Shown here: positions 37,550-44,815 of the stretch, piece by piece | Numbering within the stretch: the first letter of the stretch is position 1 | How the letters are laid out: each line of letters opens with the position of its first letter | From: Natronomonas marina | GTDB taxonomy: Archaea; Halobacteriota; Halobacteria; Halobacteriales; Haloarculaceae | Reading direction: 5' to 3' | DNA length: 64,000 bases | NCBI RefSeq assembly: GCF_024298905.1 | Contig: NZ_CP101154.1 | Location: 62,001 to 126,000 of the forward strand | Position numbers and translations under genes: made by a program | Notes under the pieces: generated by a model | What the model was told of the DNA's origin: nothing | Database searches by the model: none | What the model saw: only the letters and a program-made list of their open reading frames with translations

Positions 37550-37944
37550 TCGTCAGGCGACGAGCGCGTTGTAGCCAACGCGCACCGACAGTACTCTCAC
37601 GCGTTCCGGCACGGGTGGTTGTTCGGTTCGGAGTCACGTCGAAGAAGCCGCCGGCGAGGTCGGAGACGCCAGCGGCGGGACACGATCCCCGCGGTGGGCA
37701 GGACACCGCGGGGTCATACAGGCCCGAGGCAGGAGTACGCCGGTCACGGGTCCGGGCCGGCGGCAGGGCCAGCGCCGCCGGACTTGATGGCAGGTCGAAC
37801 CAGAGCGATTCACCGGGCGTGGTGGCTCACCTCCGCGGACTCGTGGTTCTCGGTGAGGCCCTCCATCGACGAGCGACTACCACCGGCGGCGGACGGCACC
37901 GCACCAGCGGACCCCACGAACGGTCGGTCGCTTGCGGACATTAC
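37550..37944 (-). ncRNA. Possible structured non-coding RNA
   Basis: About 395 bases without a convincing protein gene but downstream of a strong minus-strand TATA box (cttttattcc, about 37966-37975). Very stable hairpins are predicted by eye: a 10-bp stem ccccgcggtg/caccgcgggg with a 7-base loop (near 37686-37712), a GCCGCCGG-type stem (near 37755-37785), and gcgcgtt/aacgcgc (near 37565-37584). The only alternative is a 43-codon frame starting ATGTCCGCAAGCG at 37941, 28 bases from the box. I could not match it to RNase P RNA (no GAGGAAAGTC core) or SRP RNA (no helix-8 GGTCAGG/GGAAG motif). Confidence 0.35.
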
Positions 37945-38136
37945 ACTCACAACCATCCGGGGATGGGGAATAAAAGTTCCGTATATATGTCCTAATAGCC
38001 TATTCTGTATGCGTATGACTTGGATATGGGCACAAAAGTTCGAGAATGTTTTGTGAATGCTCTACTGGTGGTCGTGCGTCGAACGGCGGTCGCGCGCCGA
38101 CGGCCCACGAGGACACCCGGGGACGAAACGAGGGAC
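37945..38136. other. AT-rich intergenic segment
   Basis: The stretch 37965-38060 is markedly AT-rich for this genome (for example tatatatgtcctaatagcc) and contains the promoter for the structured minus-strand region. The remainder up to 38136 is GC-rich and I see no gene or clear signal in it. Confidence 0.4.
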
Positions 38137-38159
38137 GGGCAAGAAGGGGATTCGACCCC
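38137..38159 (-). repeat. T-arm/acceptor mimic downstream of tRNA-Arg
   Basis: Read on the minus strand, GGGGTCGAATCCCCTTCTTGCCC resembles the T loop, T stem and acceptor end of the adjacent tRNA-Arg (GGGTTCGAATCCCACCGTGCCC). It lies 86 bases beyond the equivalent position in the tRNA, with a hairpin containing GAGCGAAGCGAG between. It has its own self-complementary stem (GGGG/CCCC). It may be a degraded copy of the tRNA 3' end. Confidence 0.45.
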
Positions 38160-38221
38160 GCCGGCACGACTCGCGTGGTGCGACTATCGGCGTCGCTACT
38201 CCTCGCTTCGCTCCGAGGTAG

Positions 38222-38296
38222 CGGGCACGGTGGGATTCGAACCCACGGCCGTCGGATTAGAAGTCCGACGCTCTATCCGAGCTGAGCTACGTGCCC
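38222..38296 (-). tRNA. tRNA-Arg (TCT)
   Basis: A complete 75-base cloverleaf on the minus strand: perfect 7-bp acceptor stem GGGCACG/CGTGCCC, D arm with GCTC/GAGC, anticodon stem TCGGA/TCCGA around loop CTTCTAA with anticodon TCT, and T arm GTGGG-TTCGAAT-CCCAC. The discriminator is G and CCA is not encoded. It reads AGA codons. The 42-base region upstream is shared with the interrupted second copy at 38369-38500, so both have the same potential promoter. Confidence 0.95.
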
Positions 38297-38587
38297 TCGG
38301 CGAGGACTTCTGTGGCGAACTGGTTAGAGGTTGCGGAGCCGCGAGGCGGGTAGATGCTCATCGAGACTGGCACGGTGGGAGTGAGCGGACGCAGTGTGTC
38401 CGCGAACGCCGAAAGACGAGCGAAGCGAGTCTTTCGGAATTCGAACCCACGGCCGTCGGATTAGAAGTCCGACGCTCTATCCGAGCTGAGCTACGTGCCC
38501 TCGTCGAGGACTTCTGTGGCGAACTGGTTAGAGGTTGCGGAGTGCCGGCCTCTCGGAGGCGGTCCTCCGAACCCCGGCACGGTGGGA
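38297..38587 (-). repeat. Tandem duplication around tRNA-Arg
   Basis: The tRNA-Arg 5' portion together with the 42 bases before it (gaggacttctgtggcgaact and on to gttgcggag) recurs with a period of about 204 bases: once beside the intact tRNA (38296 upward) and once beside the interrupted copy (38500 upward). The acceptor/T-stem fragment ggcacggtggga occurs three times (38224, 38369 and 38576). The third occurrence lacks a tRNA body. This indicates at least two rounds of local duplication with later loss. Confidence 0.8.
38369..38500 (-). pseudogene. Second tRNA-Arg (TCT) copy interrupted in the T arm
   Basis: On the minus strand this copy has the full acceptor 5' strand, D arm, anticodon arm and T-stem/T-loop (38500 down to 38439), identical to the intact tRNA. 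A 58-base insertion (38381-38438) then follows at the T-loop/T-stem border, after which the 3' T stem and acceptor TCCCACCGTGCC resume (38369-38380), with a first-pair mismatch. The insertion folds into two hairpins, CCGAAAGAC/GTCTTTCGG and GCGGAC/GTCCGC. Most likely a pseudogene; an intron at this unusual position is possible but I see no clear bulge-helix-bulge. Confidence 0.65.
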
Positions 38588-38702
38588 GTGACGGACGCCG
38601 AAAGACCCTGGAGTCGGTGGCCGGGAACGTTCGTCTCTGGTCAGCGGAATCGGAGGCTGAAAGCGTGCCACTGTTTAACAGGCGCGGCGAGAGAGTGGGC
38701 GC

Positions 38703-39122
38703 ATGGCAACGAGTACGGCGACTCGCAAATACGGGCGGGGGATCGTGGACGCGTGGCACACGGGGGTCGGAATCGGCATCGCCGGTGTGATTCCGATGAT
38801 ACTGTTCAGTGTCGTGGTGGGCGGCAAGGACCTGTTCCCGCTGTTCGGGCTGATTCCGTACGCCGTGCTGTGGGGACTGCTGTACGTGGCCGCGACCCGA
38901 CTGAATCCCGTCGAACGGCTGGCCACCGACCCCCGGACGGGCGTCCCGCTCGGGATCGCCTACGGCTTCCTCGTCTGGTGGGGCCCACAGGTCGGCAAGC
39001 CGGTCGGGGAGTACGTCTCGGTCGAGGCTGCGGTGCAGGCTGCCGTCTTCGGCGCCGTCGTCGGGCTCGTGTACGCGTACTCGTCGACCCGGGCGGGCGT
39101 CGACGCCGCGAGCGAGCGATAG
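38703..39122 (+). CDS. Membrane protein with four helices
   Basis: A 139-residue hydrophobic protein with about four membrane helices (residues about 20-40, 45-63, 82-98 and 106-125). The N terminus is short, hydrophilic and basic (STATRKYGRG) and the ending hydrophilic. Between helices two and three is a conserved-looking RLNPVERLATDPRTGVPLG loop. The ATG lies about 25 bases from a TATA-like gtttaac. It follows the tRNA-Arg repeat region. I do not recognise a named family. Confidence 0.7.
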   Translation: MATSTATRKYGRGIVDAWHTGVGIGIAGVIPMILFSVVVGGKDLFPLFGLIPYAVLWGLLYVAATRLNPVERLATDPRTGVPLGIAYGFLVWWGPQVGKPVGEYVSVEAAVQAAVFGAVVGLVYAYSSTRAGVDAASER

Positions 39123-39220
39123 CCGGCCGGCGTCGCGGACCTCGGCTCTCGCGTGGGCCTCCCTCCCGAACGGGGCGGCGAACAAAGCCGTTAAGCGGCC
39201 GCTCGGACTACCCTCGGTGA

Positions 39221-39757
39221 ATGCGAGTCATCGGAACCGTCGGGCTGGCCGGCAGCGGGAAGGGCGAGTTCGCGACTGTCGCCGAGGAGATGGGCGTCCC
39301 GGTCGTGACGATGGGCGACGTCATCCGCCAGGCGTGCCGCGACCGCGGTCTCGACCCGGCGGAGTACCACGGCCAGGTGGCCCAGGAGTTGCGGGCGGAG
39401 AACGGGCCGACGGCCATCGCCGAGGCCTCGCTGCCGCACGTCGAGGCGGCGTTCGAGGAGGCCGACACCGTGCTGGTCGACGGCATCCGCTCGGACGTCG
39501 AGGTGGACGTCTTCGAGGAGCGGTTCGGCGACGAGTTCCTCCTGGTCAGCATCGAGGCGCCCTTCGAGGTCCGCGAGAAGCGCCTCGGCGAGCGCGGCCG
39601 CGACAACGTCGGCGAGGACGGCGAGAGCCTCGCCGCACGGGACGAGCGCGAACTGGGGTTCGGTCTCGGCGAGGCGATGGAGCGGGCCGACCTGACCATC
39701 GACAACACCGGCACCCTCGAGGAGTTCCGCGAGCGGGTCCGGGAGGTGCTGGGATGA
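39221..39757 (+). CDS. UPF0200-type P-loop kinase-like protein
   Basis: A 178-residue nucleoside/CoA kinase-like NTPase. Walker A is GLAGSGKGE (residues 8-16), followed by adenylate-kinase-like features (MGDVIRQACRDRG, VLVDGIRSDVEVDVF). It belongs to the archaeal UPF0200 family, related to dephospho-CoA kinase and NMP kinases, but the substrate is not established. The ATG is about 27 bases from a TATA-like cgttaag. It overlaps the UPF0201 gene by four bases (ATGA), an association known from other archaea, so the two probably act together. Confidence 0.88.
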   Translation: MRVIGTVGLAGSGKGEFATVAEEMGVPVVTMGDVIRQACRDRGLDPAEYHGQVAQELRAENGPTAIAEASLPHVEAAFEEADTVLVDGIRSDVEVDVFEERFGDEFLLVSIEAPFEVREKRLGERGRDNVGEDGESLAARDERELGFGLGEAMERADLTIDNTGTLEEFRERVREVLG

Positions 39758-40164
39758 TATACAGCGTCGACGTCCAGATTACGGCACCGGTCAACGACAC
39801 CGAGGTGACCGACCGGGTCGTCGACGCGATTCGGAACCTCTTCCCCGAGGCCGAAATCGAGTCGCATCCGGGCGAACTCGTCGCCACCTGCCACTCGATG
39901 GAGGCGTTCTCCGAGCGACTCCACGAGCAGGCCATCCTCGATACCGCCCGCGGCGCGTTCTTCTCCGGGCAGGAGGGCGACACCTTCAGTTTCCGGCTGA
40001 AGAAACAGGCCGCCTTCCGCGGCGTCGTCAACTTCGCCGTCGGCGACGACAGCGAACTGGGCGACATCCACGTCCGCGTGCGGGTGAACGACCCGGACGT
40101 GGAGTCCTACGTCGACCACGTCGCCCCGCCGACGGAGGAGGGGCGGCCGGTGGACGTCGAGTAG
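39754..40164 (+). CDS. UPF0201 family protein
   Basis: A 136-residue soluble protein of the archaeal UPF0201 family, which has an RNA-binding-like alpha/beta fold resembling ribosomal protein L5. The conserved start YSVDVQITAPVNDTEVTDRV, the ELVATCHSMEAFSERLHEQ helix and the FRLKKQAAFRGVVNFAV strand are present. The ATG overlaps the stop of the UPF0200 gene. Function is not established; the coupling with a P-loop kinase-like protein and the fold suggest an RNA- or nucleotide-related role, as inference. Confidence 0.88.
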   Translation: MIYSVDVQITAPVNDTEVTDRVVDAIRNLFPEAEIESHPGELVATCHSMEAFSERLHEQAILDTARGAFFSGQEGDTFSFRLKKQAAFRGVVNFAVGDDSELGDIHVRVRVNDPDVESYVDHVAPPTEEGRPVDVE

Positions 40165-40184
40165 CTGTTCCGGTCGACCGGCGC

Positions 40185-40958
40185 CTACTCCGGGCGGTCG
40201 ACGAGGCGGTCGGTCGCGGCTCGCCAGAGCCACGGCGCTAGCTGGATGAGCGTGAGCCCGAGCCACGTCTGCCGGTCGGCGTGGACGACCGGATCGGTGG
40301 ACTCGATCTTCGCGGCGAGCTTCCGGCCGACCGCGCCGGGGTCGTTCAGCAACCACGACGGGTAGCCGAGCCCCTCCGTCATCCGGGTCGCGGTCATCGG
40401 TGGCTGCATCAGCGTGACGGCGATATCAGAGTCCCGGAGTTCGATTCGGAGGGACCGTGCGAACGCCTCGACCGCGCCCTTCGACGCCGCGTAGCCCGCC
40501 ATCCCGGGGTGGCCGCCCAGCGCCGCGCCGGAACTCACGTTGTGGATGATCCCCTCGCCCTGCCGCCGCATCACCGGGAGCACGGCACGGGTCGTCCGCT
40601 GCCCACCGAAGAAGTTCACCTCGAACTCCCGCCGTACGTCATCCATCGACGTCTCCTCGAACCGGGAGAACCCGGCGACTCCGGCGTTATTCACGAGGAT
40701 GTCGATCCGGTTCCACGCGTCGAGTACGGCGGCGACGGCGGACTCGACGGACTCGGTGTCGGTCACGTCACACGCCTCGTACCGGACGCTTTCCGGGTGG
40801 GCGTCGGCGAGCGGCTTGATGGCCCGGCCCTCGACGTCCAGCCCGGCGACCCGGTAGCCGTCCTCGACCAGCGCCGCCAGCATGTGCGAGCCGATGCCCC
40901 CGTTGGCGCCGGTGATGGCCACGACCCGACCGTCGCTCGATTGTGGCATGACGGCCAT
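40185..40958 (-). CDS. Short-chain dehydrogenase/reductase (SDR)
   Basis: A 257-residue NAD(P)-dependent oxidoreductase. The nucleotide-binding motif TGANGGIG (about 16-23), the NNAG motif (about 90-93), the catalytic Ser in NVSSGAALGG and the YAASK pair (about 154-158) are all intact, so it should be active. The substrate pocket region (PPMTATRMTEG) gives no specific hint, and the C-terminal stretch is hydrophobic (LGLTLIQLAPWLWRA), which may indicate peripheral membrane contact. It stands alone, convergent with UPF0201. Confidence 0.88.
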   Translation of the reverse strand: MAVMPQSSDGRVVAITGANGGIGSHMLAALVEDGYRVAGLDVEGRAIKPLADAHPESVRYEACDVTDTESVESAVAAVLDAWNRIDILVNNAGVAGFSRFEETSMDDVRREFEVNFFGGQRTTRAVLPVMRRQGEGIIHNVSSGAALGGHPGMAGYAASKGAVEAFARSLRIELRDSDIAVTLMQPPMTATRMTEGLGYPSWLLNDPGAVGRKLAAKIESTDPVVHADRQTWLGLTLIQLAPWLWRAATDRLVDRPE

Positions 40959-41034
40959 TCGGCGCCCGTACCGTTAATCGGTCCGGTCGCCCGACCACGA
41001 CGAGGCGTGGCCGGACTCGGGCGACGCGTGGGAC

Positions 41035-42099
41035 TCATCCGAACCCGCTGACGAATATCGCCAGCCGCTCGGTGTGGTCCCGGCGGCGGGTCACCCGGAC
41101 CGCCTCGACCCACTTGACCCACTGGAAGCCGCGCCGGCCGGGTGCGACCAGCCGTAACGGGAAGCCGTGGCCGTGGTCGAGTCCCTCGCCGTCGACGGCC
41201 GTCGCCAAAAGCGCTCCGCGGGCCTCCTCGATGGGCAGGCTCCACCGGTAGCCGGTGACCGACCGGAACTGCACCCAGGCGGCGTCGTCGTCGGGATCGA
41301 CGGCGTCCAGCAGCGAGGCGACCGAGACGCCGGTCCAGTCGTGCTCGGAGTACCAGCCGCTCGTACAGTCCAACAGTGCGCGCCGCTCGTCGTCGTCGAC
41401 CAGTTCCGGATATTCCAGTTCGGTCGGCTCGGCGACGGCGCCGTCGACGGTCAGCGACCACGACGCCGCGTCGACGGGGTCGGGGTCGTCGGCCATCCAG
41501 CTGGTGACGGGGAAGGCGTTGCCGTCGTCGCTGCCGTCCTCGCGGGAGCCGGTGAAGCGCCGGTCGGCCCCGGCGGTCTCCGCGGCGTCGTTGACCGACG
41601 CCTGGAGCCGGTAGGCCGCCGCGCCGACCAGGACGGCCGCGGTGTACCTGAGGGCGGTCCGCCGCCCCTCGATATCCGACCGGCCCGGGAGCCGGAACCG
41701 ATAGACGAGGTGGGCGGCGAGCAGGCCGCCGACGGCGAGCCCCAGCCCGACGTGGAGGTTGAGCAACCCCCAGGGGCCGAGGTCCAGCGACGCGCCGAAC
41801 ACCCAGGCGACGCCCGACCCGATGGCGCCGACGGTGACGACGGCGAGCAGCACCGAGAGAGCGATGACGGCGCTGTGGCGGGCGCCGCCGACGCGGTGGC
41901 GGACCCGCCGGAGCTTCAGCCCGACCAGGCCGGCCAGCACCAGCCCCCCGACCCCGTGGGTCAGGAAGACCCACGCCCTGCTCGGCCGCCCGGAGAAGAG
42001 GCTCACGACGCCGGTGGCGAGCACGAAGCCGACGCCGACGAGCAGCGACCCGTCGAGGACGCGCGGGTTCGGCGCCCGCAGCCACGCCGGTCGGTCCAT
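41035..42099 (-). CDS. Molybdopterin-dependent oxidoreductase fused to a membrane cytochrome-like domain
   Basis: A 354-residue protein. The first part (about 20-165) has four or five membrane helices with histidines in or near them (His48, His75, His116, His130) that could bind heme b. The second part (about 190-345) is a sulfite-oxidase-type Moco domain with the Mo-ligand Cys245 in the DCTSGWYSEHDW motif and the pterin-binding GHGFPLRLVAPGRRGFQWVKWV segment. It resembles a fusion of YedY/MsrP and a YedZ-like partner. The start at 42099 is supported by a TATA-like box (about 42124-42131) 28 bases upstream. The electron acceptor/donor and substrate are unknown. Confidence 0.85.
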   Translation of the reverse strand: MDRPAWLRAPNPRVLDGSLLVGVGFVLATGVVSLFSGRPSRAWVFLTHGVGGLVLAGLVGLKLRRVRHRVGGARHSAVIALSVLLAVVTVGAIGSGVAWVFGASLDLGPWGLLNLHVGLGLAVGGLLAAHLVYRFRLPGRSDIEGRRTALRYTAAVLVGAAAYRLQASVNDAAETAGADRRFTGSREDGSDDGNAFPVTSWMADDPDPVDAASWSLTVDGAVAEPTELEYPELVDDDERRALLDCTSGWYSEHDWTGVSVASLLDAVDPDDDAAWVQFRSVTGYRWSLPIEEARGALLATAVDGEGLDHGHGFPLRLVAPGRRGFQWVKWVEAVRVTRRRDHTERLAIFVSGFG

Positions 42100-42183
42100 G
42101 CCGGGAGAAGGCACGCGAGTCGGTAATACCTTCGGCTGGGGGCCGTGGAATCTCGGGGCGACGCTCCCTCGAACGCGGGCGGG

Positions 42184-42381
42184 TCACTCGCAGTACGCGT
42201 TCTCGTCGTCGATGAGGTTGCACATCCGGGCCAGCGAGTACGGCTCGAACTGCCGGGGTGCGCTGGCGGTGGGAGTGCGGCGCTCGTCGGTCGCGGCCCA
42301 GGGGTCGGTCCGGCTGCGGGCGGCGATTTCGGTCGTTCGTGTGGCGTGCGAATCGTGCGTCGATGCGGGTTCGGTGCTCAT
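42184..42381 (-). CDS. Small hydrophilic protein, 65 residues (uncertain)
   Basis: Encodes 65 residues rich in Thr, Ala, Ser and Arg, with a distinctive C terminus (ARMCNLIDDENAYCE) holding two cysteines. No zinc-type CxxC pair and no membrane segment are present. An AT-rich promoter-like region (about 42505-42533) lies more than 100 bases upstream, which would give a long leader containing a 20-codon frame beginning at 42495. Confidence is limited because the protein is short and of unusual composition. Confidence 0.45.
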   Translation of the reverse strand: MSTEPASTHDSHATRTTEIAARSRTDPWAATDERRTPTASAPRQFEPYSLARMCNLIDDENAYCE

Positions 42382-42577
42382 GTGTTGGGTGGGGGTGGGT
42401 CGTCGGTCGTCGTCGGTGCTGTCGGGGGAGAATCAGGGGCGTACACCGACGGCGAGTGCGAGCGGCGAACCGCGGACGCGTGTGGCGTCTCGCATACTCC
42501 ACCGTATTACACGATTGTTCATAAAGATACCGGCGAGCGGCAATCGTTGCGGACGGTCGTCCACGCTGGGCCGCGCG

Positions 42578-43660
42578 CTACGGGGTCCAGACCACGACGG
42601 AGGCGTCGATGCGGCCGTAGGGGATGTCGTGACGCTCGACGAACTCCAGCGGTAGCAGGTCCGGCTTCGTCGTCAGCGCGACCAGTCGGTCGACGGACCC
42701 CTCGCGGACGCGGTCGGCGAAGGCGACGTAGAGGTCCCGCAGGTCCTCGCTGACCCGGATGCCGAATGGGAGGTTCGTGACGACGCAGTCGGCGTCGAGA
42801 CTCGCCTCCCGGGCGTCGGCCGCGACGACGTCGACAGCGCCCTCGACGCCGGCCGCCTCGACGTTGACCCGGGCACATCGGCGCCACTTCTCGCGGCGCT
42901 CGCGGGCCTCGAGGTCGGGGTCGGTGTCCCGCGGTTCGTGGCCGGCCCGCCGCTCGCCGAACCGCTCGGCGTCGTACCGCGGTAGCACCCCGAAGGCGGG
43001 GTCGAGGTCGGGTCGCGGCGGCCGGTCGGTCGCCGCCAGCGCCGCCTCGATGGGTATCGTCGCCGACCCCGCCATCGGGTCCACCAGCCGGTCGTCGGCC
43101 GCGTACTCCGCCAGCCGGAGCATCGAGTACGCCAGCGTTCCCCGCAGCGGGGCGTCGTGCTCGCAGACCCGGTAGGGCCGTTTGTGCAGCGAATCGCCCG
43201 TCAGGTCGACCGCGAGCGTGAACCGGTCGTCGTAGAGATACGCCTCCAGCCGGACCGTCGGGTCGTCGAGGTCGACGGGGAGGCGGTCGCCGGTCGCCGC
43301 GCGGTAGCCGTCGATGACCGCCTGTCCGACCCGGTCGGCGACGTCGACGCTCGTGAACTCGTGGCTGCCGTGGCGGGTGCCGACGACGCCGAACTCCTCG
43401 TCCGGGAGGTGGGCCGCCAGGTCGACCGTCCGCGTCGCCTCGTAGACGCCGGCGAGTCCGTCGACTCGCTCGTCGACCAGCACCTCCATGAGGCGGTGGC
43501 AACTCCGCGACCGGCAGTGGAGGTCGTAGACGGCCTCGCGGCTGCCGTCGAAGGCGACGACGCCCCGGTGGTGGGTGTCGGGGTCGGCGCCGACCAGCTC
43601 CGCGAGTTCGGCGCTGGTCACGGACTCGAGGCCGCCGTTCGTCGTCGCCAGCAGTCGCAC
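42578..43660 (-). CDS. THUMP-domain RNA methyltransferase (Trm14/RlmL-like)
   Basis: A 360-residue SAM-dependent RNA methyltransferase. The N-terminal THUMP region (about 25-150) binds RNA. The Rossmann methyltransferase domain has the SAM motif DPMAGSATIPIEAA (about 180-193) and the catalytic motif NLPFG, a variant of NPPY used by guanine-N2 or adenine-N6 methylases. Archaeal relatives make m2G in the tRNA acceptor stem or core. The GTG start at 43660 lies 27 bases from a TATA-like ccttttgacc; the frame stays open upstream across the next gene but without homology. The exact target base is inferred only. Confidence 0.88.
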   Translation of the reverse strand: MRLLATTNGGLESVTSAELAELVGADPDTHHRGVVAFDGSREAVYDLHCRSRSCHRLMEVLVDERVDGLAGVYEATRTVDLAAHLPDEEFGVVGTRHGSHEFTSVDVADRVGQAVIDGYRAATGDRLPVDLDDPTVRLEAYLYDDRFTLAVDLTGDSLHKRPYRVCEHDAPLRGTLAYSMLRLAEYAADDRLVDPMAGSATIPIEAALAATDRPPRPDLDPAFGVLPRYDAERFGERRAGHEPRDTDPDLEARERREKWRRCARVNVEAAGVEGAVDVVAADAREASLDADCVVTNLPFGIRVSEDLRDLYVAFADRVREGSVDRLVALTTKPDLLPLEFVERHDIPYGRIDASVVVWTP

Positions 43661-43749
43661 ACCGGCGATAGACGGCAGCGGGTCAAAAGGCCGGCGACGG
43701 GGGCGGTCGCGCCGGGGCGGCCGCCGCCGCCGCCCGTCGAGCCCCCGTC

Positions 43750-44505
43750 TCAGGCGGCGGTTTCGCCGGCCTCCTCGGGGACGAACCGGGAGGCGACCCA
43801 GCCCACCGCGGCCGCGAACCCGGCGGGGAACGCGACCGCGAGCAGGCTCGTCAGAAAGAAGATTCCCCGCCCCGACAGCCCGCCGTCGACGTTCGCCAGC
43901 GGGCTGAACGCGACGAACGGGATCAAAAGCAGGACGGCCGCGACCGCGTAGCCGCTCTTGGCGACGGCGCCCTGGACGGTCCGCTGGCGGACGAGGTAGG
44001 CCGTCGACCCGAGCCAGGCGACGACCCCGAGCAGGAGGCCCCATCCGCTGCCGGTCAGCACCGCGATGACGATTGTGCCGACGATGCCGACGACGATGCC
44101 GCCGCCGATGCCGACCAGGACCGTCAGCGTGTTGTCGACGAACCCGTCCGGGTCGAGCAACTGGTCGTCGGCGCCGGCGTCGCCGCCCCCGTCGGCGGTG
44201 TCGGCGGCGGCACCGGCGGTGTCGTCCGTGGCGGTGCCGCTCTCCGTTCCCCCCTCGTCGGTGCGTCCGTAGGTCGGCTCCGGCGCCGATTCGCCGTCGG
44301 TCCCGTCCCCGGCCTGGTCCTCGGTTCCGGCGTCGTCCCAGCCGCTCGTCTCCTCGCCCGTCCCCGAGGTGTCCCAGTCGCCGTCGCCGTCCGCGTCGGC
44401 GGCGTCCTGTTCCTCGGTGAGGTCGGCCGAACAGTGCATGCAGTAGGTCGCTGTCTGTCCGATGGGCTCGCCGCACTCCGGACAGTGCGGGTCGGCGTCG
44501 CTCAT
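43750..44505 (-). CDS. Zinc-ribbon membrane protein
   Basis: A 251-residue protein. The N terminus is a zinc ribbon with two CxxC pairs (CPEC at about 8-11 and CMHC at about 22-25). A long acidic, Gly/Thr-rich low-complexity linker (about 30-118) follows, then about four membrane helices (about 125-150, 153-170, 180-200, 212-240). This layout is common among haloarchaeal membrane proteins of unknown function. The linker is probably cytoplasmic and disordered. No neighbours give a hint of its job. Confidence 0.8.
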   Translation of the reverse strand: MSDADPHCPECGEPIGQTATYCMHCSADLTEEQDAADADGDGDWDTSGTGEETSGWDDAGTEDQAGDGTDGESAPEPTYGRTDEGGTESGTATDDTAGAAADTADGGGDAGADDQLLDPDGFVDNTLTVLVGIGGGIVVGIVGTIVIAVLTGSGWGLLLGVVAWLGSTAYLVRQRTVQGAVAKSGYAVAAVLLLIPFVAFSPLANVDGGLSGRGIFFLTSLLAVAFPAGFAAAVGWVASRFVPEEAGETAA

Positions 44506-44815
44506 TCCCTCGGTCCCCCGCTCGCAGTCGTCGAGTGATTCGATAGCATCTCTCGTGCCCGCTCGTCGTGTTCAGGTCGCCGCAGGGTCTTGATTATTTG
44601 CCCGTTCGTCCGCCGTTCACCACGACAGCAGGACGACGAGTGCGGCGGCAATCGGGTCGTCCTGCTGGTCGTGAACGCCGTCCGCGGTCGCCGCGGCGAG
44701 GCAGTCGACGCCACTGCCGGCGACCTACGGAACGAGCCCGACCACAGGGTGGGACGCACTCGCTACGACGCCGGCAGCGAGCGGTAGAGGGACTTCCGGT
44801 CGACTCCGGGGTGTT
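44506..44815. other. Intergenic region, 310 bases
   Basis: Between the zinc-ribbon membrane gene and the esterase gene, both on the minus strand. An AT-rich gattatttgc (about 44591-44600) could be the promoter of the zinc-ribbon gene with a leader of about 60 bases. Otherwise the region is GC-rich, with no credible gene or repeat that I can see. Confidence 0.4.

Noticed and set aside
37861-37945. RNase P RNA or SRP RNA identity for the structured region
   Set aside because: The universal RNase P core GAGGAAAGTC and SRP helix-8 motif are absent on both strands, so neither name is supported.
38358-38790. Repeated peptide-like frames (EFEPTAVGLEVRRSIRAEL) across the tRNA-Arg copies
   Set aside because: These are translations of the duplicated tRNA-Arg sequences and not protein genes.
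44502-44759. An 85-codon minus-strand frame upstream of the zinc-ribbon membrane gene
   Set aside because: Low-complexity Arg/Ser/Thr-rich sequence without a promoter or ribosome-binding signal; overlaps the downstream start.
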